A stretch of DNA of 64,000 nucleotides from an uncultured Desulfobacter sp. (lineage in GTDB: Bacteria > Desulfobacterota > Desulfobacteria > Desulfobacterales > Desulfobacteraceae). The DNA lies in assembly GCF_963664415.1 (NCBI RefSeq), contig NZ_OY761440.1, positions 124,001-188,000 on the forward strand, read 5' to 3'. How positions within the stretch are numbered: the first letter of the stretch is position 1; every line of letters begins with the position of its first letter. Under the pieces are notes generated by a model. The model was not told the DNA's origin. It saw nothing but the letters and a program-made list of their open reading frames with translations, and ran no database searches. The position numbers and the translations under genes were made by a program. Below, piece after piece: positions 48,103 to 56,830 of this stretch.

Positions 48103-48378
48103 ATGCATCAGATCATGGTTTCCCCCAGGGATCTTGGGGTAACGCTTAGAGAATTGAGGAAACAAAAGGGGATGACCCAGACAGCCTTGGGTAAACGGGT
48201 GGGGCTTGACCAAAAACGGATCTCCCTAATGGAAAACGGCAATCCTAATATTCGGGTGGCCAGCCTATTCAGACTGCTTTCCGCCTTGGACGTGGGCATG
48301 GCCCTTGAGCCCAAGGCCATCGATGGAACGACTCCAGTCCAAGGGCACCAGGATTATAATAATAAGGATGAATGGTGA
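48103..48378 (+). CDS. hipB: HipB-type antitoxin (XRE-family HTH)
   Basis: 91 residues with an XRE helix-turn-helix (LGVTLRELRKQKGMTQTALGKRVGLDQKRISLMENGNPNIRVASLFRLLSALDVGMAL). It binds its own promoter and neutralises HipA. The ATG at 48103 has GGAGG seven bases upstream; a TTG at 48091 lies over that ribosome site. The stop overlaps the hipA start. Operon autoregulation is expected, but I see no E. coli-type TATCC-N8-GGATA operator. Confidence 0.9.
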   Translation: MHQIMVSPRDLGVTLRELRKQKGMTQTALGKRVGLDQKRISLMENGNPNIRVASLFRLLSALDVGMALEPKAIDGTTPVQGHQDYNNKDEW

Positions 48379-49700
48379 TGGGAAAGGCAAAAAATCTTAC
48401 CGTCCTTATGAACGGTATTCCTGTGGGCCGGCTGAACCGCAGTGCCAAAGGGATTATCTCTTTTGGTTATGACGAGGATTGGCTTTCAGACCGCAATAGA
48501 AGACCCTTGTCCCTGTCTCTGCCTCTTACAACCCAGGTTTATTCTGGTGACCGGGTTGAAAATTATTTTGACAACCTGCTGCCGGACAACATGACATTGC
48601 GCAACAGGCTGCAGGCCAGGGTCGGGGCTTCATCCACCCGGGCCTTTGACCTGCTCTCCCACATCGGCAGGGATTGTGTGGGAGCGGTGCAACTTGTTCC
48701 CGAAGGAGAAACACCCAATGTCAAAATGGTCACCGCAGATCGGGTAGATGAAGCGCAGATAGAGGCTATTCTCAAGTCCTATGCCGCCATGCCCCTGGGG
48801 GTGGACATTGATGCCGATTTCAGGCTTTCCGTTGCCGGTGCCCAGGAAAAAACCGCATTCCTCAGGATGCATAACGACTGGTACCGCCCTTCCGGAGCTA
48901 CGCCTACCAGCCATATTTTCAAGCTGCCCATGGGGCGACTGGGCCAAACCGGCTTAGATTTGTCAGGCAGTGTGGAAAACGAATGGCTCTGCCAAAAGCT
49001 TTTGGGAGCCTTTGGCATGGCGGCGGCTGACACCCAAATAGCAAACTTCGGCAGCCAGAAGGTGCTGGTGGTGGAGCGGTTTGACCGACGCTGGTCCGCT
49101 GACAGCACCTGGCTGATCCGACTGCCCCAGGAAGATATCTGCCAAACCACGGGAACCCCTTCGGCCCTGAAATACGAGTCGGACGGGGGACCAGGCATGA
49201 CCACGGTCATGGATCTGCTTCTGGGGTCAAACAAGGCTCATGAGGACCGGACCTTATTCATGACGGCCCAGCTGCTTTTCTGGATGTTGGGGGCCATTGA
49301 CGGTCACGCCAAGAATTTCAGCATTTTTCTTCGTCCCGGCAGCCGGTTTCACCTGACCCCACTTTACGATGTAATTTCAATCTATCCTTTGGCCAGGGCT
49401 GGCCAGATTTCCATGCACAAGGTTAAGATGGCCATGGCCGTGTCAGGGAAAAACCGTCATTACAGATGGAACAGCATCACCAGAAGACATTGGTTAAATA
49501 CTGCAAAAAAATGCAGGTACCCGGAAGATGAGATGAAGCAAGTTATTGAAAAATGTTGCGATATGGCACAAGGGTGCATCGATCAGGTAGGTGCTACCCT
49601 CCCCCCGGGGTTTCCCGGACAGATCTCAGCAGCAATTTTTTCTGGAATGCACCAGGCAAGGGAACGGTTGATTAACAATAAAAAGGATGGATCTGCTTAA
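48378..49700 (+). CDS. hipA: HipA-type serine/threonine kinase toxin
   Basis: 440 residues, the full length of HipA toxins, which in E. coli phosphorylate GltX and cause dormancy. N-terminal HipA_N domain (LTVLMNGIPVGRLNRSAKGIISFGYDEDWL), the glycine/serine loop FRLSVAGAQEKTAFLR with the site that becomes autophosphorylated in E. coli, HIFKLPMG, the QEDICQTTG motif, and the catalytic loop IDGHAKNFSIFL followed by TPLYDVIS (metal Asp). The ATG at 48378 has AAGGA nine bases upstream; an alternative ATG at 48372 adds two residues. Intact toxin-antitoxin pair in accessory DNA. Confidence 0.93.
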   Translation: MGKAKNLTVLMNGIPVGRLNRSAKGIISFGYDEDWLSDRNRRPLSLSLPLTTQVYSGDRVENYFDNLLPDNMTLRNRLQARVGASSTRAFDLLSHIGRDCVGAVQLVPEGETPNVKMVTADRVDEAQIEAILKSYAAMPLGVDIDADFRLSVAGAQEKTAFLRMHNDWYRPSGATPTSHIFKLPMGRLGQTGLDLSGSVENEWLCQKLLGAFGMAAADTQIANFGSQKVLVVERFDRRWSADSTWLIRLPQEDICQTTGTPSALKYESDGGPGMTTVMDLLLGSNKAHEDRTLFMTAQLLFWMLGAIDGHAKNFSIFLRPGSRFHLTPLYDVISIYPLARAGQISMHKVKMAMAVSGKNRHYRWNSITRRHWLNTAKKCRYPEDEMKQVIEKCCDMAQGCIDQVGATLPPGFPGQISAAIFSGMHQARERLINNKKDGSA

Positions 49701-49756
49701 AATTAATAAAATTTCAAGTGGCATCTCCAATAACATAAGTAGTAAACGCCTTAATT

Positions 49757-51673
49757 CGTACATTCCGCACTCAATTTTATGGTTCTTTGACAATTTATTC
49801 AGCGTTTGCACAGCTCTTACGGAACAAAAAAGCATTCCGGCGGGACGTCCAAGGCTCTAAGGTACTGCACTTGAGTATCATTTAGCGGCTTTGCTAATTT
49901 TCGTTGTCTTCCAACGGTTATAACTAATATGCTAAGAAACTTCGTAGTCATCATAAAGGCCGTCGGACTATTTGTGGGCTTTTTTTTCCAGCCAGGCAAC
50001 CGTTTCCCCGTCTTTTTTACATGCAGCTTCAAGTTTCGTTCTATTAGCCGCCAGAGCAACAAAGAAAGCAGGAGAATTAGCCCAAGCGCTTCCACCCGTT
50101 TCGGCTTCTTCAGAAAGATGGCATTCACAATGGCTGGATCTTTCAGGAACCCGAAATTTTTTTCGATCCCATCCTGTTCTTTGTAAAGCCTGAGGAGCTC
50201 GACTCCTGGCCACTCCTGTTCGTCAGCCTGGGCCGGAACGTTGGTTATGAGTACAAAACAGCCCGCTTCAAGTCTGATCTTTTCTGTTTTTTCTGGATCT
50301 TCTTCGACAGTTGCCTTCAGTTCATATTCAATGGATTTCGGCTTCCTGGCTTCCCCTTTTTTGGGACGTCCTTTGCCGTATTTGGGTACGTCAATGATCT
50401 CTGCTCGCAAGTTGTAAAGGCTTTTGTCTGCTGCTTTGACCAAAGTGCCGGCTGCCACCTCTGCATCCGGGCGACATTTGAAGGGTTGGAGAGTCGCCTC
50501 TTTGATTTTCTTTTCCAGCTGGTCTTTGCTGGTTTTTAATATTCGGTCGATGCGTTTCTGACGCCTTTTATCATGGGCACTGGAGTGATATACAATGGCC
50601 CGGTAGGCCCCATCACCAATGGTAGCGGTTGTTTCATAATAACGATAGGATGCGGGCGGTTTCTTTTCGCTTTGGCTTTCGGCCAAAGCCCCAATATCAA
50701 CCCAGTTGTCGGCTGCAACAGCCTGGGCAATGGCATGCTTACATTCATTGAAATTAGCTGGCAATCGGCTTAAAAAACGGATGCCGTTTCCCTCCGCAGC
50801 TATAAGATTATCTGTGGTCACAAAGGCTGAATCTGCAACATAAATGGAGGCACCGGGCTTGAACCCATGTTCGGCCATGTGTGATGAGATATGAGATAAA
50901 AGCTCATTGTTCAGGGTCTTGTCTGAAGCATTCCCGTCCTGGGTTTTTCCTATGATCGGAATATTTCGGTCTACACACAACATGGACACCATGAACTGCT
51001 TCAAATCCGGACGTTTATCCTTGCTGTAACCGTAGGTGATATTCAATTGCGTATCGGGGTGATCTTCGTAAGCGCCAAAGACGGAGACAGAGGTCGTATC
51101 AAAGTGGTGGTGGCGCGTATCCAGTTTAAAACAACCAATGGCGTTTTGGGAAATCTGGGAAAATATCTTTTGAGTTCCAGTCTCAAAAAGTTTGTCCAAT
51201 ACCCGCCCCAGATTTGTGTCGTTAAATTTATCGGGGCTGATGGGTTTGCCAAAAAGCAACTCGGTATCCATTTCGTCGAAAGCTTCTTCAAGTCTGTACA
51301 AAGGAGTCCTTCCGGAGACCGTATCCATAATCATCCCAAGCACCGCATCACCTGGCGATAGATCCATTTTGCTATCTGTCATGGTATTGATCGTTTCAAC
51401 CAGATTGATACGTTTGGCGTACTCTTTGAAAATCGGAAGAAATTTTACATCTGTGAAATTCCATTCCTCGGTACCTGGGATGTTCATATTTTGCTCCCTC
51501 TTCGTTTTGAGTTTTTTTTGGGGAGCACCATAAACTAAATAATTGGTGTTTGTCTAGACAAACTTTTTTTATTTATTATACTTTTGTGAAGTGTTTGAAA
51601 ATCAGGTTAACATGTTGATTTTATATTATTTAAAATTGTATGTGTTTTGTCGATTGAAGGTGCGGAAAATACG
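49757..51673 (-). mobile_element. IS1634-type insertion sequence, 1917 bp
   Basis: Ends are CGTACATTCCGCAC on the left and the reverse complement of CGTATTTTCCGCAC on the right (imperfect inverted repeats). The element is flanked by 6-bp direct repeats TTAATT at 49751-49756 and 51674-51679, the expected duplication size. It contains one transposase gene. It lies just after hipA and does not break a visible gene. Confidence 0.85.
49817..51487 (-). CDS. IS1634-family transposase
   Basis: 556 residues with an N-terminal DUF4277-like part and an IS4-type DDE domain: HHHFDTTSVSVFG (first Asp), KQFMVSMLCVDRNIPIIGKTQDGNASD, IYVADSAFVTTDNL (second Asp), and the Glu in YKEQDGIEKNFGFLKDP. The length and layout match an intact transposase. 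Preceded by GGGAGC. Confidence 0.93.
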   Translation of the reverse strand: MNIPGTEEWNFTDVKFLPIFKEYAKRINLVETINTMTDSKMDLSPGDAVLGMIMDTVSGRTPLYRLEEAFDEMDTELLFGKPISPDKFNDTNLGRVLDKLFETGTQKIFSQISQNAIGCFKLDTRHHHFDTTSVSVFGAYEDHPDTQLNITYGYSKDKRPDLKQFMVSMLCVDRNIPIIGKTQDGNASDKTLNNELLSHISSHMAEHGFKPGASIYVADSAFVTTDNLIAAEGNGIRFLSRLPANFNECKHAIAQAVAADNWVDIGALAESQSEKKPPASYRYYETTATIGDGAYRAIVYHSSAHDKRRQKRIDRILKTSKDQLEKKIKEATLQPFKCRPDAEVAAGTLVKAADKSLYNLRAEIIDVPKYGKGRPKKGEARKPKSIEYELKATVEEDPEKTEKIRLEAGCFVLITNVPAQADEQEWPGVELLRLYKEQDGIEKNFGFLKDPAIVNAIFLKKPKRVEALGLILLLSLLLWRLIERNLKLHVKKTGKRLPGWKKKPTNSPTAFMMTTKFLSILVITVGRQRKLAKPLNDTQVQYLRALDVPPECFFVP

Positions 51674-51918
51674 TTAATTGATAAGCATCTCAGTCAAAAC
51701 TTATAGACAGAGTGCTCGCCTTGTTCGGAATTTATCTGGAGGCAGGATTATGTTCTATTAAATTGATTCTGGTGGGTCTTCGAGTCGTAACGAAATAGTT
51801 TATTAAATGTAACGTCTCTAAATAAGCAATTTATCCGTATTCACTTGAGTTGTTTTAAAATTACACTATTTGGGTTCTATTCCTTTAAAACTCATTGCGA
51901 GGTCAAAGATGTTGAATT

Positions 51919-54291
51919 TTAATTCCTCATTTTGCTACTATATCTATTTGAATCAAAAACTTTTTTGATTATGAATTCTGCATTCTTTTTTTCATTGCTT
52001 TCTAGTTCCAAATTATTCTGAAGTATGTAATTACAGAGGCCAGTTATATCGCTACCTTTCTTTTTAGTTTTTCTTAAAATTTCGTCAACATAACGTTTGT
52101 TGTATTGATTTTCTTGTAATCCTGAGTGATACCAATAAATAGCGTCTATTAGATCAATTCGATTTGAAAAATTGCTAATTGCTGCTATCCTTCCATGTAT
52201 CAGCGCGATTGTTGTTGTTGCATAAGTCTTGAATTTATCATTAGTTGAATCGAAGTAGGCCTTTTTCGCATAATCTTTGGCTAACCTTAAGGATTCCATG
52301 TCACTCCATTTTAGATAGAGGATACTTTTCGCCCTCTGAAGCCAAAAATGATCATCGTTATATAAAATTCGTTCAAGTTTTTCATAAATATTTAATATTA
52401 GACCAGCTTCTCCTTTGGACTTTCCAGAAAAAATTTGATTCAAATTGTCAAATGTTATGACTTTTTTGTATAAATACTGAAAATTCTTTTTTTCTAATAA
52501 TTTTTCAACAATCTTGCATATAATTTCTGCTACTTTTTTATGACCATGTGTCTCTTTATATTCATTCAGAATTTTAAAAAGCCAACTTGAGGAATTACAT
52601 ATTATTTTGTACCCGGAATGGTGGTGGAGTTCTACTGAACCAGTGTTACCGTATTCGATAAATGGTGAAAGTTTTGAAACATATTCATCAACTTCGCTTT
52701 TTAAAATGCTAAATATGTTAAAGATTATTGAATAAACCTTACCATCAGTAGAGAGTAATACTGTAAGAATGAACTCTTTTTCAGAAAGACTTCCTGATCT
52801 GATTGGTAAAGACGCTTTATATGCTTCAAACGCTCGAAAACAGTTATCTAATAAAGACTTGTCAGGTTGTATTTTAATTAAACCGATTTCAGATAATCTA
52901 TCATTGATATGACTTATTTCCGTATTTGTTAATTTATCATTCAGTAGAAAGTAGTTATTGTTGGTAAGCATTGATGCTGCATTGTTTACTAAATTATCGG
53001 ATTTATTATTGATAATAATGGCTTTCAATTTTTTGTCTTTTAATTCATCGAGTAGGGAACCTAAAATTGAAACATTATGTGCATCAAGACAGTTTGTATC
53101 AAAAATTAAATATGCATTTTGAAGTTTTATCAAATCTTTAATTTGATCATTATTAAAACTGATGTTGGAAGGGAACAGATAAACATCTTTATCTTGCAAC
53201 AGTGCCAATAAAATTTTTGATAAAAAGCTTTTACCCGAAAATCGTTTTCCGGATATGACAGTAACAACTTCATCTGGTATTTTTCTAACAATTTCTTGAT
53301 AAATTGATCGTTCACCCACAAAATAGGGGAGCGAACATTCAGAAGATTTCCTGCCAACTACATCCAAAAGAAAATCTTTATTGTCAGATAATTCTTTCTC
53401 ACATACTGTAATTATAGGATTTTTGAATTGCTCAAACGGTTTTTCTCCAAAAAATCTTAAATTATCATAAATGCTAAACAAATATTTATAAAAGTAGGTA
53501 TAGTCGTCTATTAATAGTATTTTTGTTATTCCAAAATCTTCAAGTCTTGACCTTCTGAGTCCTTTGGGTTCATTACTAGTTATATAAAGTCTTGTTAATC
53601 TCGGATTGTTTATATTCGTAGTAGTGGAAATGGCATATTTAAGATCTAACTCATCCTCTAAACTACATCCAATGAAAATGATATTTTTGGAAGAATAGTC
53701 ACTTTGAAAATAATTTAGAATATCTGAATTACTTTCTAAGCTTTTAATGTATTGCTCTTTGCTGAAAATAACATTTGGAAGTTGGTCATATTTTAGTTCT
53801 TCTTTAACATCTCCATGCATTTTAAAAACGCAGTTCAAATCATTTAGTTGATCAGATAATTTTTTATAAGGTAATACCGGTTCAAATTTTGAATGATTTT
53901 CAATCGCATCATCAATATTGAGCGTATATAGGTACGGCCAGTTAATTTTTAAAAATTGTTTTTTCGTAGAGTCGAGTGTTACATTAAGGAATAGTTTTCT
54001 TAAAATTGCCTTGTAATCTTTGGGTGAAACTTTTTTAAAAAATTCATCTGCAACGTCACTAAATTTATAACCCTGTTCTTCAAAATCTTGTTCTTTTATA
54101 TCTGAGGATTTTTCACAAATTTTTTGGATCATTATTTCTTGAAGCAGCTTTCCGTCAGGCACCTTCCCATATTGCGATTGTTCTCCTTTTGTGAAGCCAG
54201 AACCTATTATAGGAATAAGATTTCTTCTTGAAAGTGCGACTTCAAAGAATTCATTGATGTCTTTCTGTTCTTCAAATTTTATGATCTCCAT
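51919..54291 (-). CDS. SIR2-domain protein with P-loop (STAND-like) NTPase, probable anti-phage defence gene
   Basis: 790 residues. The N-terminal 270 are a SIR2-like NAD-binding domain: IIGSGFTKG (about residue 30), LYTLNIDDAIE (about 130), KMHGDV (about 165, the catalytic His position) and IIFIGCSLEDELDL. Then a P-loop NTPase with GKRFSGKSFL (about 355) and a Walker B-like YLIFDTNC, and a helical C-terminal repeat region. SIR2 fused to STAND NTPases acts in phage defence by depleting NAD (Avs5-like proteins). The start at 54291 has AGGAG upstream; 36 more codons are open but unlikely. The gene is markedly AT-rich compared with the core genes, a sign of transfer. No partner gene is adjacent. 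Confidence 0.8.
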   Translation of the reverse strand: MEIIKFEEQKDINEFFEVALSRRNLIPIIGSGFTKGEQSQYGKVPDGKLLQEIMIQKICEKSSDIKEQDFEEQGYKFSDVADEFFKKVSPKDYKAILRKLFLNVTLDSTKKQFLKINWPYLYTLNIDDAIENHSKFEPVLPYKKLSDQLNDLNCVFKMHGDVKEELKYDQLPNVIFSKEQYIKSLESNSDILNYFQSDYSSKNIIFIGCSLEDELDLKYAISTTTNINNPRLTRLYITSNEPKGLRRSRLEDFGITKILLIDDYTYFYKYLFSIYDNLRFFGEKPFEQFKNPIITVCEKELSDNKDFLLDVVGRKSSECSLPYFVGERSIYQEIVRKIPDEVVTVISGKRFSGKSFLSKILLALLQDKDVYLFPSNISFNNDQIKDLIKLQNAYLIFDTNCLDAHNVSILGSLLDELKDKKLKAIIINNKSDNLVNNAASMLTNNNYFLLNDKLTNTEISHINDRLSEIGLIKIQPDKSLLDNCFRAFEAYKASLPIRSGSLSEKEFILTVLLSTDGKVYSIIFNIFSILKSEVDEYVSKLSPFIEYGNTGSVELHHHSGYKIICNSSSWLFKILNEYKETHGHKKVAEIICKIVEKLLEKKNFQYLYKKVITFDNLNQIFSGKSKGEAGLILNIYEKLERILYNDDHFWLQRAKSILYLKWSDMESLRLAKDYAKKAYFDSTNDKFKTYATTTIALIHGRIAAISNFSNRIDLIDAIYWYHSGLQENQYNKRYVDEILRKTKKKGSDITGLCNYILQNNLELESNEKKNAEFIIKKVFDSNRYSSKMRN

Positions 54292-54646
54292 GTGTCTCCT
54301 CGTAATTAAACTAATTTTAAGGGGTCTTGTGATTTTAATAAAAATCTGAGGACCACAGCTAAACGGTATGAAACGCCTTACGTGTGCCGGAAGCGGCACA
54401 TGTTTCTTAAAACGAATATAGATAATTCTTTTTTTAAATCAATTTAATTAGAGATTAACCATCCCGGACAACGAAACGCAAGAATAAATTTAATATATTA
54501 TTATCCTCCCTCGACAGAATAGAGAAGGGGTACAATATGTTGTGCCCTGCACCACTCCCCGGAAAGCGAGCTTAAATAGACAGATTGCTCGCCTTGGCCC
54601 CTTTATTTTGTTTCAGATTTATCCTTGAAAGGATCAAATGGTGAAG
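54292..54646. other. intergenic region upstream of the SIR2 gene
   Basis: No gene is visible. It contains the SIR2 promoter and, at 54634-54646, the probable last codons of the DUF2971 gene displaced by the IS3 element (minus frame reads N-F-T-I-stop when joined). Confidence 0.45.
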
Positions 54647-54713
54647 TGGACCCAATGTCAAGACCGATTTTGACTTTTTTTAAGCTACATTTTTCTGGAA
54701 TTCCTTGTCAGAT

Positions 54714-54891
54714 CTGGCGGTGACGCCCTCCTTCCTTACCAGATTTCTATTGCTATTTCATAAAATCATGATACTGTGGCCACCGCCAGTTCGGAGGATA
54801 GGGAAATGCTGGGAAGCAACCCGAGCGCCGTGACTGGTGACGAGAACATGGGGGACAGTATGCACTCCGATGTATGCTGTCCTTCCCCCAT
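54714..54891. repeat. hairpin-rich segment inside the IS3 tail
   Basis: Two inverted repeats: CTGGCGGTG (54714-54722) with CACCGCCAG (54781-54789), and a long stem 54848-54864 with 54871-54891 (ATGGGGGA.CAGTATGC against GCTGTCC.TCCCCCAT), followed on the plus strand by GTTTTTGTC. The second hairpin resembles the palindromes that accompany REP/IS200-type Y1 transposases, and could also work as a terminator. Confidence 0.5.
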
Positions 54892-54979
54892 GTTTTTGTC
54901 CTTAATGCGTAAAATCCTCGCGCCTTAGCGCGAAATTAATACCCCGTAGGGTCCGCCGGAGGCATTTGGCCTTCATCCT

Positions 54980-55816
54980 TTAAACCGCATGGTAGATTGC
55001 CATTGGCACCTTATATCCCAGGGCCTGGTGGAGCCTTTCCTGATTGTAAAACCTTATAAATGCTTTCAACGATTGGTAGGCTTCATTCATTGTACGGTAA
55101 TCCTTCAGATAGATTTCCTCGTATTTTATGGTTCGCCACAGTCGTTCTACAAAAACATTGTCAAGGGCCCTGCCTTTTGAATCCATGCTGATTTTGACAT
55201 TTTTATCTTGCAGTATTTTCAAATATTTCAGAGAAGTAAATTGACTTCCCTGATCTGTGTTAAAAATGCCAGGTGTCGAGAACCGTAATGCTTCCTCAAG
55301 GGCCTCAATGCAGAATGTGTTTTCCATTGTGTTACTGAGGCGCCATGACAGGACATACCTGCTGAACCAATCCATTACGGCGGTTAAATACATAAATCCA
55401 TTACCAATTCTGATATATGTGATGTCGGTGCTCCACACCTGATTCGGCTTATCAATTACGATATCTTTCAGCAAATAAGGGTAGATTTTATGGTTTTCAT
55501 TTCTCCTTGTTGTCTTTGGTTTCGGGTAAATGGCTTCGATCCGCATCAGCCTCATCAGGCGTTGTACCCGCTTCCTGTTTACCAAATGCCCCTGGCTGTT
55601 CAGGTAGGCCGTGAGCCTCCGGCTTCCGTAAAAGGGAGTTTTGGTATGCTGCTCATCCAATAAATCCATAAGGGAGAGCGTATACGAATCCAATGTTTTG
55701 GGCTTGTAATACAAGGCCCCTTTTGAAACCTTGAGTAACTCACATTGCCTGTTAATACTGATTCCTGAGTGATTTCTATCTATTAGTTCCCTTCTATCAG
55801 AGATTGATTGTATCAC
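54980..55816 (-). CDS. IS3-family transposase OrfB
   Basis: 278 residues. HTH_21-type N-terminus (NRQCELLKVSKGALYYKP), then an rve integrase core with WSTDITYIRIGNGFMYLTAVMDWFSRYVLSW (first Asp), IFNTDQGSQFTS (second Asp) and the Glu in DNVFVERLWRTIKYEEIYL, ending in FYNQERLHQALGYK. All DDE residues are intact. Probably made as an OrfAB fusion by a -1 frameshift on the A9 run at 55819-55827. Confidence 0.93.
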   Translation of the reverse strand: MIQSISDRRELIDRNHSGISINRQCELLKVSKGALYYKPKTLDSYTLSLMDLLDEQHTKTPFYGSRRLTAYLNSQGHLVNRKRVQRLMRLMRIEAIYPKPKTTRRNENHKIYPYLLKDIVIDKPNQVWSTDITYIRIGNGFMYLTAVMDWFSRYVLSWRLSNTMENTFCIEALEEALRFSTPGIFNTDQGSQFTSLKYLKILQDKNVKISMDSKGRALDNVFVERLWRTIKYEEIYLKDYRTMNEAYQSLKAFIRFYNQERLHQALGYKVPMAIYHAV

Positions 55817-56081
55817 CCTTTTTTTTTAACCAGTCATTCTCAACTTTGAGCTGACCTATTTGCTTATACAATTCGTCTATCAATTTTTGATTATCATTTT
55901 CGGTTTTCTTTTTTGCAGTTGAAAATACACCTGGTAATCCTTCTAAGGCTTCTTTCTTCCACCTTGTCAGCAAGGATCTGTGAACTTCATATTTAGATGA
56001 TAACTCAGCTACTGTGTCCTGTTCTCGAATCATTTGAATTGCAATTTTAGCTTTGAACTTTCCGGTGTAGTTTTTCCTCAT
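55797..56081 (-). CDS. IS3-family transposase OrfA
   Basis: 94 residues. HTH (KFKAKIAIQMIREQDTVAELSSKYEVHRSLLTRWKKEAL) followed by a leucine-zipper-like helix (KLIDELYKQIGQLKVENDWLKKK). Overlaps orfB by 20 bp, with the slippery A9G run just before the OrfA stop. AGGAGG precedes the ATG. Confidence 0.93.
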   Translation of the reverse strand: MRKNYTGKFKAKIAIQMIREQDTVAELSSKYEVHRSLLTRWKKEALEGLPGVFSTAKKKTENDNQKLIDELYKQIGQLKVENDWLKKKGDTINL

Positions 56082-56165
56082 GAACCTCCTTTTTCGGTAA
56101 AAATTTGAACCGGGCTTTTAACACCTTATGTGTAGCTTAGCAACTGGTTCAAATTCTGGGGTCCA

Positions 56166-56747
56166 TTATATGGTTCAGCATGGATATCGTACTTTATTTT
56201 TGAGCTTTTAATTTTATACCAGCCAATGTCGTGCTGACTTATGTTTGGAATAGTAAGAATCTGCTCCAAATTCTTAGCAGACATGTTGAACCCAATATAA
56301 ATTTCTTTAACCAATTCTGGTGGGAAGTTAACTAAAAAAACGGGTAATCCCCATTCATCCTTGCCAAAGCTTTTGGATTTATTTGTGAAAAACTTAAAAA
56401 TCCTTACTTCTTCTTCATATGCCCAATCAATTGGTTTTTCGCAGAGCGTTTTTCTATAGTAATCCAAGTCTCTTGGTTTTATTTTCACCTGTGACCTCTG
56501 GGATGTATATCTAACATCTTGAGGCATAGTTGAAATGCCACTGGGGCACTTTTGATAAAAGAATTCATTAGTGTCATCAAGACCTAACACAAAGCCTTTG
56601 TAGTTTTCAGTATAATGCGACCACATGAGCAAATTCATATTGTTTCTGGATAATGAAAGCACTCCCATGTTTCCGTTGATAAGCCTACTAAGCTCTTGAC
56701 CAACAGAAAAAGCACTTGTTCGTTTTTCAATTTCCTTAGCTTGGTTT
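56166..56747 (-). pseudogene. DUF2971 protein, C-terminal fragment
   Basis: Reads QNQAKEIEKRTSAFSVGQEL, then NMNLLMWSHYTENYKGFVLG, the core DUF2971 motif, VRYTSQRSQVKIKPRDLDYY, WAYEEEVRIFKF, and ends HAEPYN where the IS3 end starts. The N-terminal part is at 59545-59796, beyond the second IS21 element. An internal ATG at 56668 could start a 180-residue product that ends inside the IS. DUF2971 proteins are common in defence and mobile regions; function unknown. Confidence 0.85.
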
Positions 56748-56830
56748 TGCTAACCTAAAATTGACCCCTTTGAGGGCCAAATGACAACCTAAAATTGACC
56801 CCCCACTTTGCATCAGTACTCTGGTATTGA

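Larger units (their letters stand above)
54647..56165 (-). mobile_element. IS3-family insertion sequence, about 1519 bp
   Basis: The left end begins TGGACCCAATGTCAAGACC, the right end (reverse complement) TGGACCCCAGAATTTGAACC, and both share AAGCTACA 35-45 bp inside. It contains orfA and orfB with a frameshift window. No target duplication is visible. The 333 bp between the orfB stop and the left end is unusually long and holds hairpins (see 54714-54891). It sits in the 3' end of a DUF2971 gene. Confidence 0.75.
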
